A DNA stretch of 64,000 bases from Solirubrobacteraceae bacterium (GTDB taxonomy: Bacteria; Actinomycetota; Thermoleophilia; Solirubrobacterales; Solirubrobacteraceae): NCBI GenBank assembly GCA_023230855.1, contig JALNWQ010000006.1, forward strand, positions 124,001-188,000. The letters run 5' to 3'. The translations under genes and the position numbers were made by a program. Of the stretch, positions 34,633 to 42,773 are shown piece after piece (within the stretch, counting starts at the first letter, position 1; the number at the start of each line of letters is the position of its first letter). Under the pieces are notes generated by a model that saw only the letters and a program-made list of their open reading frames with translations, did no database searches and was not told the origin of the DNA.

Positions 34633-35895
34633 TCAGGCCCGTGCGGCGGCGCGGCGGGCGGCGGCGTGGACGAGGGTGCCGAGCAGGACGAACTCGCCGC
34701 GGCCGAGCGGCGTCGCCGCGGTCGGCATGCGGTTCGTCACGAACGCGCAGGTGAGGTCGAGCGTCGGGTCGGTCCACGCGAACGTGCCGCCGAGGCCGAC
34801 GTGGCCGAACGCCCGCCCGGCGCCGCGGTCGAGGACGATCGCCTGGTGGTACCCGAGCCGCCAGCGCATCGGGGCCTGCAGCACCTCGTCGCGGCGGCGG
34901 TCCTGGACCCGGCCGAGCTCGCGGACCGTGTGGGCCGACAGCAGGCGCCGCTCCCCGTCCCGGTCGGCGTCGAGCGCCCCGTAGATCCGGGCGAGCGCCG
35001 CCGCGCTGAACGTGCCGTTGACGGCCGGGGACTCGGTGGCGAGGATCGGCGCGGCGTCGCCGGCGAACAACGGCAGGACCTGCGGCACGAGCATCGGATC
35101 GATCGCGCGTCCGAGCGGCCGCAGGCGTCGGACGACCGTCGTGCCGACCGCCGACAACGGGCCGCTGGCGCGCTGGATGTTCACCGGCACGAGCTCGGCG
35201 GTCGGCGTGCGACCCTCGCGGGACCGGCCGAGCCCGAACCCGTCCTCGATCCCCAGCGGGACCGCGAGCTCGTCGTGGAAGAGCTCCTCCATGCCCTTGC
35301 CCGTGACCTGGCGCGCGAGGCCGGCGAGGAGCCACCCGAACGTCCAGGCGTGGTAGGCCGGCCGTCCCCCGGCGCGGTCCGGGCGACCGGCGGCCAGGCG
35401 CTCCTCCATCGCCACGTGGTCGAGGACGTCGTCCGCGCGCGGCGCCACGGAGCGCAGGCTCTGCAGCCCGGCCCGGTGCGAGAGGAGCTGCCGCACGGTG
35501 ATGCGGTCCTTGCCCTCGGCGGCGAACGCCGGCCAGTACTCGGCGACGGGATCGTCGACGTCGATGAGCCCGCGGTCGACGAGCCGGTGGATGACCGTGG
35601 CGGCGACGCCCTTCGTCGCCGAGAACGCGATCGCCGGGGTGTCGCGGGTCCACGGGCGGCGTGCGCCACGGTCGGCGTAGCCCTTCCAGACGTCGACGAC
35701 GGTCCGTCCGCGGTGGAGGACGACGAACGACGCGCCGCCCTGCCGGCGGCCGCCGTAGAGCCGGTCGAACGCCCGGACCGCGGCGTCGAACTCGCGGTCG
35801 TGGACGCCGTGCAGTCGCGATCCGCGACCGTCGTGGTCGACCGGTGGGCGGGAGGCGCGGGAGGTGGCGCGATCCGAGGGGACGTCGGTCGTCAT
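34633..35895 (-). CDS. Serine hydrolase of the beta-lactamase/EstB (class C-like) family
   Basis: 420 residues from ATG 35895 (a GTG one codon earlier is also open). Catalytic S-x-x-K is FSATKG (Ser92, Lys95); Tyr motif YHAWTFGW (YxN replaced by YHA, as in EstB-type esterases); late HVGLGGTFAW stands for the KTG box. No signal peptide, so cytosolic. Most such enzymes are esterases and not antibiotic-resistance factors. It lies between recG and rsmD as an insertion in the mycobacterial order. A 5-4-5 inverted repeat sits 9-23 bases upstream of the ATG. Confidence 0.88.
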   Translation of the reverse strand: MTTDVPSDRATSRASRPPVDHDGRGSRLHGVHDREFDAAVRAFDRLYGGRRQGGASFVVLHRGRTVVDVWKGYADRGARRPWTRDTPAIAFSATKGVAATVIHRLVDRGLIDVDDPVAEYWPAFAAEGKDRITVRQLLSHRAGLQSLRSVAPRADDVLDHVAMEERLAAGRPDRAGGRPAYHAWTFGWLLAGLARQVTGKGMEELFHDELAVPLGIEDGFGLGRSREGRTPTAELVPVNIQRASGPLSAVGTTVVRRLRPLGRAIDPMLVPQVLPLFAGDAAPILATESPAVNGTFSAAALARIYGALDADRDGERRLLSAHTVRELGRVQDRRRDEVLQAPMRWRLGYHQAIVLDRGAGRAFGHVGLGGTFAWTDPTLDLTCAFVTNRMPTAATPLGRGEFVLLGTLVHAAARRAAARA

Positions 35896-35904
35896 CACCC
35901 CAGT

Positions 35905-35918
35905 CTACTCGCCAGTAG
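35905..35918. promoter_or_regulatory. Candidate operator: inverted repeat CTACT-N4-AGTAG
   Basis: Perfect 5-bp arms around CGCC, immediately upstream of the serine-hydrolase start and overlapping where its ribosome-binding site would be. TACT/AGTA half-sites are a common TetR-type pattern. No regulator gene is adjacent, so this is only a candidate. Confidence 0.4.
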
Positions 35919-35954
35919 CCCCCTGGCAAGGGGGGGCGGCGCACGGGCCGCGCG

Positions 35955-38561
35955 CTACGCCGGGATCCCCTCGTCCTCGTCGGGGTCGAGCGCCCGGGCG
36001 TCGTCCAGCGCGTCACGCAGCGGGGCGTGGATCGGATCATCGAGCTCCGGGTCGTCCGCCTCGAGCCGCTCGGCCACCTCGCGCGCGCGCAGCAGCAGGT
36101 CGGCGTCGTCGGGCAGGCGGGCGACGCGGAACCGCGCCAGGCCGGACTGGCGGGTGCCGAGCAGCTCCCCCTCCCCGCGCAGCTCCAGGTCGACCTCGGA
36201 CAGCGCGAACCCGTCGGCGTGCGCGGCCAGGGCGCGCAGCCGCGCGGCCCCCTTGGGCCCGAAGAGCAGGCAGAGCGACGCGTGCTCGCCCCGGCCCACC
36301 CGTCCCCGGAGCTGGTGGAGCTGGGAGATCCCGAACCGCTCGGCGTTCTCCACGATCATCACCGTGGCGTTGGGGACGTCGATGCCGACCTCGATGACCG
36401 TCGTCGCCACGAGGACGTCCGCGTGTCCGGCGGCGAACCGCTCCATCGCCTCCTGCTTCTCGACCGGGCGCATCTGGCCGTGGAGCAGCGCCACCCGCAG
36501 GTCGCGCAGCTCGCCGGTCCGCAGCCGCTCGTACTCGCTCGTCGCGGAGCGGGCGTCGACCGTGTCGCTGTCCTCGACGAGCGGACAGACGACGAACGCC
36601 TGCCGGCCGGCCGCGACCTCCTCGCGGATGCGCTCGTAGGCCCGGGCGCGCTCGCGGTCCGTCGAGCAGACGTGGGTGACGATCGGTCGTCGGCCACCCG
36701 GGAGCTCGCGCAACGTCGCGACGTCGAGGTCGCCGTAGTGCAGGAGCGCCATCGTGCGCGGTATCGGCGTGGCGGTCATGTGCAGCACGTGCGGGACGAC
36801 GTCGCCGTCGCCTCCCCCGGCCTTGCGGTCCAGCGCCCGCCGCTGACGGACGCCGAACCGGTGCTGCTCGTCGACGACCGCGACGGCGAGCGACGCGAAC
36901 GTCACCGCGTCCTCGATCAGGGCGTGGGTGCCGACGACGAGCGGCAGCTGCCCGTCGGCGAGGCGCCGCAGGAGCGGCCGACGTCGGGCCGCCGACGTCG
37001 ACCCGGTGAGCAGGTCGACCGGCACCAGCGCGTCCGGCAGGAGCCGTTGGATCGTGCGGAAGTGCTGCTCGGCGAGGGTCTCGGTGGGGGCCATGAGCGC
37101 CGCCTGGTGCCCGCACTCCACGGCGCGGAGCATCGCGTGCAGCGCGACGACCGTCTTGCCCGACCCGACCTCGCCCATGAGCAGGCGCTGCAGCGGCCGG
37201 GCGGTCGCGAGCGCCTGCAGGTTGGCGCCGACCGCGCGTCGCTGGTCACCGGTCAGCGGGAACGGCAACGTCTCCTGGACCCAGCGGTCGGTGAGGGTCG
37301 CCGGGCCGTCGAGCACGATCGCCCGATGTCCACCGCCGTGCCGACGACGACGGCGCAGGTACTCCAGCTGGACGGCGAGCAGCTCGTCGAACGCGAGCCG
37401 CCGACGGCCCGCCTCGTGGTCCCCGAGGTGCGCCGCCCGCAACGCCGCCACCCGGTCGGGCAGTCGCTCGTGCGCGCGCAGTCGCGCCGGCAACGGATCG
37501 ACCGCGTCGTGCAGGTGCTCCTCGAGCTCCCGGACGCGCGCGTAGATCTCGATCGACGTCAGGCCCTCGGTCGTCGGGTACCGGGCGACGACGGGGCCGG
37601 CGTGCGCCCCGCCGACGTCGACGGCGGACGGCTCGGAGGCGGTTGCGTCGGGGGCGGGCGCGTCGGGGGCGGTTGCGCCGGGGGTGGACGGTTCGGGGGC
37701 GGTTGCGTCGGGGGCGGGCGCGTCGGGAGCGCCGTCGGTGTGGCTGGTGTGGTCGGAGGCGGTCTCGTCGGGGGTGCCGTCGGTGTGGCTGGTGCGGTGG
37801 ACGTCGCTCGTGCCGTCGGCGACGCCAGCGGCGTCGCCGGGTTGGCCGGCCGCCGGTGCGTCGCCCACCGGGGCGGGCGGCGGGGCCCCGACCGGGTCGC
37901 TCGTCGGCGCGTGCGCGGTCACCGAGAACCGGCCGGGCCCCTTGAGGGTCCCGCTGAGCATCACCCGGGTCCCGGGCGGATAGCGCTGCGCGAGCCACGG
38001 CTGGTTGAAGAACGCCACCTGGAGTCGTCCCGTCCCGTCCTCGACGAGCGCCTCGACGAGGGGTCGCATGCCCCGCCGCCGCACCGGGCGGCTGCGGATC
38101 CGACGGACGACGACGATCACCGTCTGGCGCTCGTCGATGCGCAGGCCGGCGATCGTCGCCACCGTGCCGCTCTCGACCGGCAGGTGCAGCAGCAGCCCGC
38201 CGACGGTGTCGATCCCCAGGCGCTCGGCGGCGGCCAGCGCCTTCTTCGTGGTGAACCCGCTCTCGGCCCGCCACCGTGAGGGGCGCGGCCAGCGCAGCGG
38301 CGCGTCACGCCAGGCGTCGGCCCCGGACGCGACGTCCGGATCGGCCGCGAACGCCTGTGGCCCGTAGGCGTCACCGGTCCGGCGCGGGTTGCGGGCCGGC
38401 GCGGGTTGGGCGGCGGAGGGGTCGGCGGCGGAGCCGGCCGTGGGGTCGGCCTTGGGGTGGGCCGTGGGGTCTGGGGCGGAGCCGGCCTTGGGGTCGGCCG
38501 TGGGGTGGGGCGTCGAACGTCGCTCGCTCCCTCCGTCCACGCTGTCCCCGTCGGCCGTCAC
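35955..38561 (-). CDS. recG: ATP-dependent DNA helicase RecG with repeat-built insertion
   Basis: 868 residues from GTG 38561. Order: a disordered Pro/Ala/Asp/Thr N-terminus (1-60), wedge OB domain starting near residue 100 (FTTKKALAAAERLGIDTVGG), then helicase domains with Walker A GEVGSGKT, DEQH box (VVDEQHRFGV), TATPIPRTM, and the TRG-region VLVATTVIEVGID with QLRGRVGRG. RecG reverses stalled forks. Canonical RecG is about 700-780 aa. The excess is the N-tail plus a low-complexity insertion at about 222-320 inside the wedge domain, encoded by DNA repeats. All catalytic motifs are intact, so it should be active. The N-tail allows alternative starts. Confidence 0.95.
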   Translation of the reverse strand: MTADGDSVDGGSERRSTPHPTADPKAGSAPDPTAHPKADPTAGSAADPSAAQPAPARNPRRTGDAYGPQAFAADPDVASGADAWRDAPLRWPRPSRWRAESGFTTKKALAAAERLGIDTVGGLLLHLPVESGTVATIAGLRIDERQTVIVVVRRIRSRPVRRRGMRPLVEALVEDGTGRLQVAFFNQPWLAQRYPPGTRVMLSGTLKGPGRFSVTAHAPTSDPVGAPPPAPVGDAPAAGQPGDAAGVADGTSDVHRTSHTDGTPDETASDHTSHTDGAPDAPAPDATAPEPSTPGATAPDAPAPDATASEPSAVDVGGAHAGPVVARYPTTEGLTSIEIYARVRELEEHLHDAVDPLPARLRAHERLPDRVAALRAAHLGDHEAGRRRLAFDELLAVQLEYLRRRRRHGGGHRAIVLDGPATLTDRWVQETLPFPLTGDQRRAVGANLQALATARPLQRLLMGEVGSGKTVVALHAMLRAVECGHQAALMAPTETLAEQHFRTIQRLLPDALVPVDLLTGSTSAARRRPLLRRLADGQLPLVVGTHALIEDAVTFASLAVAVVDEQHRFGVRQRRALDRKAGGGDGDVVPHVLHMTATPIPRTMALLHYGDLDVATLRELPGGRRPIVTHVCSTDRERARAYERIREEVAAGRQAFVVCPLVEDSDTVDARSATSEYERLRTGELRDLRVALLHGQMRPVEKQEAMERFAAGHADVLVATTVIEVGIDVPNATVMIVENAERFGISQLHQLRGRVGRGEHASLCLLFGPKGAARLRALAAHADGFALSEVDLELRGEGELLGTRQSGLARFRVARLPDDADLLLRAREVAERLEADDPELDDPIHAPLRDALDDARALDPDEDEGIPA
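37602..37898. repeat. In-frame degenerate tandem repeats within recG
   Basis: About 300 bases of low-complexity repeats. A 60-base period is clear at 37641 and 37701 (both begin GGTTGCGTCGGGGGCGGGCG). A 45-base period is clear at 37731 and 37776 (both GCCGTCGGTGTGGCTGGTG). All periods are multiples of 3. The encoded peptide repeats HTSHTDG-x-PD and APDAPAPDATA-type units. A second, smaller Pro/Ala/Asp repeat block encodes the RecG N-tail (about 38406-38516). Confidence 0.85.
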
Positions 38562-38749
38562 CGCCGTCGATCGTGACGCCTTCGGCGCGAGAACGCATCG
38601 CGGCGCAGCTCTCGCGGGCTCTCGCCGTCGCGGGCCGCCCGTGCCGACGTGCTTGGCCTGCGGAAGTCGCTCGGATGCGATGCCGACCGACGCCCGGGTG
38701 GATGACCGGCGGCCGCTTCCTCCGGTGCTCCACCCAGGCGTCGGTCACT

Positions 38750-38938
38750 GTCGCTCACGCGGCGCGCCATCCGGATCGGTGGCGGGTGATCCCCCTGAGC
38801 ATCGTCGTCCCCGTCGCTCACGCGGCGCGCCGCCCGGATCGGTGGCGGGTGATCCCCCTGAGCATCGTCGTCCCCGTCGCTCACGCGGCGCGCCGCCCGG
38901 GTCGGCGGCGGGTGATCCCCCTGAACGTCGTCGTGCGG
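38750..38938. repeat. Three tandem copies of a 63-bp repeat
   Basis: Units begin at 38750, 38813 and 38876, each starting GTCGCTCACGCGGCGCGCC and including GGCGGGTGATCCCCCTGA. Copies 1 and 2 differ at about 2 bases; copy 3 differs from copy 2 at about 4. The central GGCGCGCC is palindromic. Fragments similar to parts of the unit (GGCGGGTGATCC near 40228 and CCCCTGAGCGTCG near 40178) lie on the other side of the AbiEi-DUF559 gene. Not CRISPR: no spacers. Confidence 0.9.
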
Positions 38939-38990
38939 CGGGCACGCGCCGCCGTGCACGGAATCACCACCACACCTCCACGGTGATGGC

Positions 38991-39017
38991 ACGGTGTCGC
39001 GTCGAGATCGACACCGT
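38991..39017. promoter_or_regulatory. Candidate operator upstream of AbiEi-DUF559: 9-9-9 inverted repeat
   Basis: ACGGTGTCG (38991-38999), 9-base spacer, CGACACCGT (39009-39017), perfect arms, 105 bases before the ATG. AbiEi antitoxins are known to autoregulate through inverted repeats, so this is a reasonable candidate; binding is not shown. Confidence 0.45.
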
Positions 39018-39122
39018 CGGTGCCTCGTTCCGCAACGGGCGGCCGCGGAAGCATCGCCCCATGACCCGCGACCGGTCGTCGCCCCGGCACGAGCGCCCCA
39101 GGACCCACGACCGGGTCGACCG

Positions 39123-40106
39123 ATGATCCCGCCGGGATCCGGTCCGCACGGCGATGCGGACCACGACGAACGGCCCCGCCCGCGACGGTCGACGGTCCCG
39201 GCCGCGGATCGTGCCCGTGCCATCGCCCGCGTCGCCGCGACCCAGGACGGGATCGTCGCCCGTCGGCAGCTCCTCGACCTGGGCATCCCCGCGAGAGCGA
39301 TCGACCGTCGCGTCGCGAGCGGGGCGCTCTGGCGGGTCCTCCCGGGGGTGTACGCCGTCGGGCACCCGGCCCTCGACTGGCGTGGGCGGGCACGGGCCGC
39401 GATGCTGCTCTGTGGCACAGGATCCGCGTTGGTCGGCCCGAGCGCGGCCACGCTCGCGGGCCTGCTCCCCGAGCGACCGGACGCTCCGGTCCACGTCGCT
39501 CCGGGTCGCGGTCGCCCGCGATCTCGGCCGGGACTCGTCGTGCACCGCACCACCCTGCGGCCCGAGGAGACGGCCGTGGTGGCGGGCCTGCCGGTGACCC
39601 GACCCCCACGGACGCTGATCGACCTCGCCTCGAGCCTCGACGACCGGGCGCTGCGCCGCGTCGTCAACGAGGCGCAGATCCGGACCCGGACCACACCCCG
39701 GGACATCCTCGACGCGATCGACCGGGCCCCGGGACGACGCACGAACCGGCTGCGGAAGATCGTCGTCGATGCGACGGGCCCTCGTAGATCGGGGCTCGAG
39801 GATGCGCTCTGGACCGCGCTGGGCGCCGCCGGCCTGACCGCTGGCGCCCGCGCCAATGCACGGATCGGGCGGTGGGAGGTGGATGTCGTCTGGCTCGACG
39901 ACCTGGTGGCGGCGGAGGTCGACGGGTTCCGGTACCACCGCACGCGCGACGACCGGCGACGCGACGAGCGCAAGGCGCAAGACATCCGCGCCGGCGGCTT
40001 CGACCTGCTGCGGCTCTCCGACGACGAGGTCGAGCACGAGATGCCGCGGGTCATCGCCTCGGTCGCCACCGCGCTGGCCAAGGCCCGCGCCGCGCGGCGC
40101 CCGTAG
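39123..40106 (+). CDS. AbiEi-type antitoxin domain fused to DUF559 (Vsr-like) nuclease domain
   Basis: 327 residues. Residues about 28-85 form the AbiEi N-terminal winged helix (QDGIVARRQLLDLGIPARAI, ALWRVLPGVYAVG). The middle region (about 90-200: VVHRTTLRPEETAVVAGLPV, RPPRTLIDLAS) matches the AbiEi C-terminal antitoxin domain layout. About 220-327 resembles DUF559/Vsr-like PD-(D/E)xK nucleases: Glu226, WEVDVVW with Asp254, VAAEVDGFRYH with Glu265 and Asp267, then DRRRDERKAQDIRAGGFDLLRL. No AbiEii nucleotidyltransferase toxin is next to it. It stands alone, divergent from recG and convergent with the fakA-like gene. Function unknown; defence or self-contained toxin-antitoxin are possibilities. 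Confidence 0.85.
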   Translation: MIPPGSGPHGDADHDERPRPRRSTVPAADRARAIARVAATQDGIVARRQLLDLGIPARAIDRRVASGALWRVLPGVYAVGHPALDWRGRARAAMLLCGTGSALVGPSAATLAGLLPERPDAPVHVAPGRGRPRSRPGLVVHRTTLRPEETAVVAGLPVTRPPRTLIDLASSLDDRALRRVVNEAQIRTRTTPRDILDAIDRAPGRRTNRLRKIVVDATGPRRSGLEDALWTALGAAGLTAGARANARIGRWEVDVVWLDDLVAAEVDGFRYHRTRDDRRRDERKAQDIRAGGFDLLRLSDDEVEHEMPRVIASVATALAKARAARRP

Positions 40107-40344
40107 GTGGGCCGCCGCTCCGGCACATCGACGTGTCGCCCACGGGGACAACCCGTCCCCCGCGCGAGGACCTACCCCCCTGAGCGTCGCCTAACGACGG
40201 CCAGGGGGCGCACCCCTCCGACCGCAGGCGGGTGATCCACTCCGACGACGGCAACGCCCCACCCCCACGACGGTCAGGCCCGGCCCGAGCGAGGACCACG
40301 CCCCACCCGACCGGCGGCCAAGACCCGCAGGGGCGATCCGGCTC

Positions 40345-42090
40345 CTACTCGGCCGCGGCGAGCCACCACCAGGACGGCTGGCCGCCCTCGTGGAGCTCGA
40401 CGTCGACGTGCTCGGGGGCGACGCCCTCGACGTCGACGTCACCCAGCGGAGCGTCCTGCCCGACGAGGACCGTCAGGATCTCCCGGTCCTCGGCGAGCCG
40501 GCCCAGGACCTCGCGCAGCGTCGTGGCCGGATCGCCCCACGCGACGAGCTCCTCGTCGACGTAGCCCACGGCGTCGCCGGCGACGAACCGGCCACCCGCG
40601 TCGTCGCGCGCCGCCGGGGCCACCCCGCCCGCGGCGACGTCCTCCAGCAGCTCGGCGAGCGCGTCGGCGTTGCCGTCCGCGTCCTTCGTCGGGTCGTGGG
40701 CGACCGCGATCGCCATCCCCACCTGGGGGGCGCGGGTCGCGACGACGCGCACCGGGACCGGCGCGAGCTCGGCGGCGCGCTCGGCGGCCATCCGCACGTT
40801 CGGGTTGTTGGGCAGCAGCACGACGCCGTCGGCCCCCGTCGCCTCGATCGCCGCGACGAGGTCGGCGGTCGACGGGTTCATCGTCGGACCGCCGTCGACG
40901 ACCGCGGCGCCGAACGACCGGAAGATGTCGGCGATCCCCGCGCTCGGAGCGACCGCGAGCAGCGCGCTCGTCGCGCCGGCGGTCGCGTCGGTCCCGGTGA
41001 CCGTCGCCCGGCCACCCGTCGCGGGGCCGCCGTCCGTCCCTCCGTCCCCCGTCGTGACGCCGGCGGACGCCGCCTCCGACGCCGCCCCCCGGCGTCGACG
41101 GTCCGCGACCTGCTCGTCCATGTCCGCGACGTCGACGCGCGAGATCTCCGCCCCCGGGAAGAGCCCCATCGCGGCGTCCGGATCGTCGGTGTGGACGTGG
41201 ACCTTGAGCGTCTCCTCGTCGCCCACGACGACGATGATCGAGTCTCCGATACGGGCCAGGTCGCTCCGGGCGCGTCCCGCGTCGAGGCCGGGCCCGGCGA
41301 CGGCGAAATTCGTGCAGTACCGGAACGTCTCGGACGCGTGGTCGAGCCGCTCGACCCGAGCGGCGTCGTAGTGGCGGATCGCGAAGTCCGACCCCGGGCC
41401 GCCGTCGGCGAGCGTGCGGATGAGGCCGGCGAAGACGATGAGGAGCCCGAATCCACCGGCGTCGACGACCCCGGCCTCCTTGAGCGCCGGCAGCAGCTCG
41501 GGGCCCTCGTCCAGCGCGACCTGGCCGGCCGCGATCGCGGCGGCGACGACCGCGACGATGCCGCGCGCCTGGTCCTGCGCGTCGTGGGGCGCGCCGAGCC
41601 GATCGGGATCCATCGACGCGACCGCGTGGGACGCCGCGCCGGCCATCTCCCGCACGACGGTGAGGATCGTGCCCTCGACCGGCTGCCGGACCGAGTCGTA
41701 CCCGCGCCGGGCCGCACCGGCCAACGCCGCGGCGATGAGCGGCGGGCGGATGAGCTCGCCCGGGCGGGCGATGAGCTCCTCGGCCGCACCGCGGATGAGC
41801 TGCGACAGGATGACGCCGCTGTTGCCCCGCGCTCCGAGCAGCGCGGCGCGCGCCAGGCGCTTGACGAGCGCGTCGCGCCCGATCTCGTCGAGCGTCACGC
41901 CCTCGGCGACCACCGCGTCGAGCTCGTCGAGCACCGACCGCAACGTCAGCGCCATGTTGTCCCCCGTGTCGCCGTCGGCGACCGGGAAGACGTTGAGGTC
42001 GTTGATCTCCTGGCGTCGCGACTCGAAGTACGCCAGGGCGCCGCCCACCGCCTGACGGAAGCGGACGATGCTGGGATCGGCCGACGACAC
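40345..42090 (-). CDS. fakA: DAK2-domain protein, fatty acid kinase FakA-like
   Basis: 581 residues. N-terminal DhaL/DAK2 domain with metal/ATP motifs NDLNVFPVADGDTGDNM (30-46), GARGNSGVILSQL and PVEGTILTVVREM. A middle FakA domain (KEAGVVDAGGFGLL, YCTNFAV, LKVHVHTDDPDAAM) and the C-terminal DegV-like domain (VVLLPNNPNVRMAAE) are joined by a Gly/Thr-rich linker (about 330-370). FakA phosphorylates FakB-bound fatty acid; the acyl-phosphate enters phospholipid synthesis through PlsX/PlsY. No fakB (DegV) is in the window. Order recG-DAK-rpmB matches mycobacteria. Confidence 0.92.
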   Translation of the reverse strand: MSSADPSIVRFRQAVGGALAYFESRRQEINDLNVFPVADGDTGDNMALTLRSVLDELDAVVAEGVTLDEIGRDALVKRLARAALLGARGNSGVILSQLIRGAAEELIARPGELIRPPLIAAALAGAARRGYDSVRQPVEGTILTVVREMAGAASHAVASMDPDRLGAPHDAQDQARGIVAVVAAAIAAGQVALDEGPELLPALKEAGVVDAGGFGLLIVFAGLIRTLADGGPGSDFAIRHYDAARVERLDHASETFRYCTNFAVAGPGLDAGRARSDLARIGDSIIVVVGDEETLKVHVHTDDPDAAMGLFPGAEISRVDVADMDEQVADRRRRGAASEAASAGVTTGDGGTDGGPATGGRATVTGTDATAGATSALLAVAPSAGIADIFRSFGAAVVDGGPTMNPSTADLVAAIEATGADGVVLLPNNPNVRMAAERAAELAPVPVRVVATRAPQVGMAIAVAHDPTKDADGNADALAELLEDVAAGGVAPAARDDAGGRFVAGDAVGYVDEELVAWGDPATTLREVLGRLAEDREILTVLVGQDAPLGDVDVEGVAPEHVDVELHEGGQPSWWWLAAAE

Positions 42091-42118
42091 CGCCGGGCGA
42101 GGGCCTGGAGGGGCCCCG

Positions 42119-42310
42119 CTAGGCCGCCTTCTGGACCTTGCCGGCCTTGAGGCAGCGGGTGCAGACGTACGCGCGCTGCGGGGTGCCTCCGACCATCAGG
42201 CGGACCTTCTGGAGGTTCGCGTCGAAGCGGCGCTTGGTCGCGCGCATGGAGTGGCTGCGGCTCTGTCCGAACGCCGGACCCTTGCCACAGGAAGTGCAGA
42301 CCTTCGCCAT
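42119..42310 (-). CDS. rpmB: 50S ribosomal protein L28
   Basis: 63 residues from ATG 42310: MAKVCTSCGKGPAFGQSRSH start, RATKRRFDANLQKVR, and CTRC near the end, so the zinc-binding form. 28 bases upstream of the FakA-like gene, a conserved pair. Confidence 0.96.
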   Translation of the reverse strand: MAKVCTSCGKGPAFGQSRSHSMRATKRRFDANLQKVRLMVGGTPQRAYVCTRCLKAGKVQKAA

Positions 42311-42356
42311 AAGACGAAGGAGGGTACCGACTGCGGGGCCGGCGGCGCGTCGAGCC

Positions 42357-42716
42357 TCAGCCGACGCGCGCCGGGTCCCGATCGGGCGCCGGATCACGGG
42401 ACGGCTCGGACGGATGGGCCGGGCGACGCGACGGGCCCGGCACGCGGTCGGCGAGCCGCCCCGGCTCCCGCAGGCGCGTGCTCGACGGACCGGCGTGCGG
42501 CAGCGGGACGTCCGGGGGCACGAGGGCGCCGTCGGCGTCGCCGCGCGGTCCGCGCCCGCCGTCCGGGCGTCGCTGGCCCCCGTCGCCGCCGTCCCCGCCC
42601 CACCAGCCGCGGAGCTCGTCGCGGGCCCCGCGCGGCAGCAGCCTCCAGCCGAGGAAGACGGCGCCCACCACGTGGGGAAGGAAGATCGCGACCAGCCCCC
42701 AGCTCTCGCCGTCCAT
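42357..42716 (-). CDS. Small hypothetical single-pass membrane protein
   Basis: 119 residues: one N-terminal hydrophobic helix (WGLVAIFLPHVVGAVFLGWRLL) and a long disordered Gly/Pro/Arg/Asp tail. No family recognised. Located between rpmB and the ribH terminator. The helix looks real; the tail composition is like non-coding DNA here, so the exact 3' extent is less sure. Confidence 0.6.
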   Translation of the reverse strand: MDGESWGLVAIFLPHVVGAVFLGWRLLPRGARDELRGWWGGDGGDGGQRRPDGGRGPRGDADGALVPPDVPLPHAGPSSTRLREPGRLADRVPGPSRRPAHPSEPSRDPAPDRDPARVG

Positions 42717-42736
42717 GACCCCAGGGTACCGGGACG

Positions 42737-42773
42737 GCGGGCGGGCGGGCCCCGCTCGCGCCCGCCCGCCCGC
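42737..42773 (-). terminator. Strong hairpin terminator after ribH
   Basis: A perfect 14-bp stem GCGGGCGGGCGGGC (42737-42750) / GCCCGCCCGCCCGC (42760-42773) with a 9-base loop, directly abutting the ribH stop codon. No T-run. Ends the rib transcript. Confidence 0.75.

Larger units (their letters stand above)
38562..39122. other. 560-bp intergenic region between recG and the AbiEi-DUF559 gene
   Basis: No convincing gene; the open frames here lack a recognisable start, ribosome-binding site or protein-like composition. It contains three 63-bp tandem repeats (38750-38938) and a 9-bp inverted repeat (38991-39017), and must hold the promoters of both divergent flanking genes. Confidence 0.7.

Noticed and set aside
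38750..38938. 63-bp repeats as a CRISPR array
   Set aside because: Units are directly adjacent with no unique spacers, and no cas genes are present.
38276..38986. Open frames carrying a 21-residue peptide repeat across the 63-bp repeats
   Set aside because: Both strands are open there by composition; the frames overlap recG and lack start signals, so coding is not supported.
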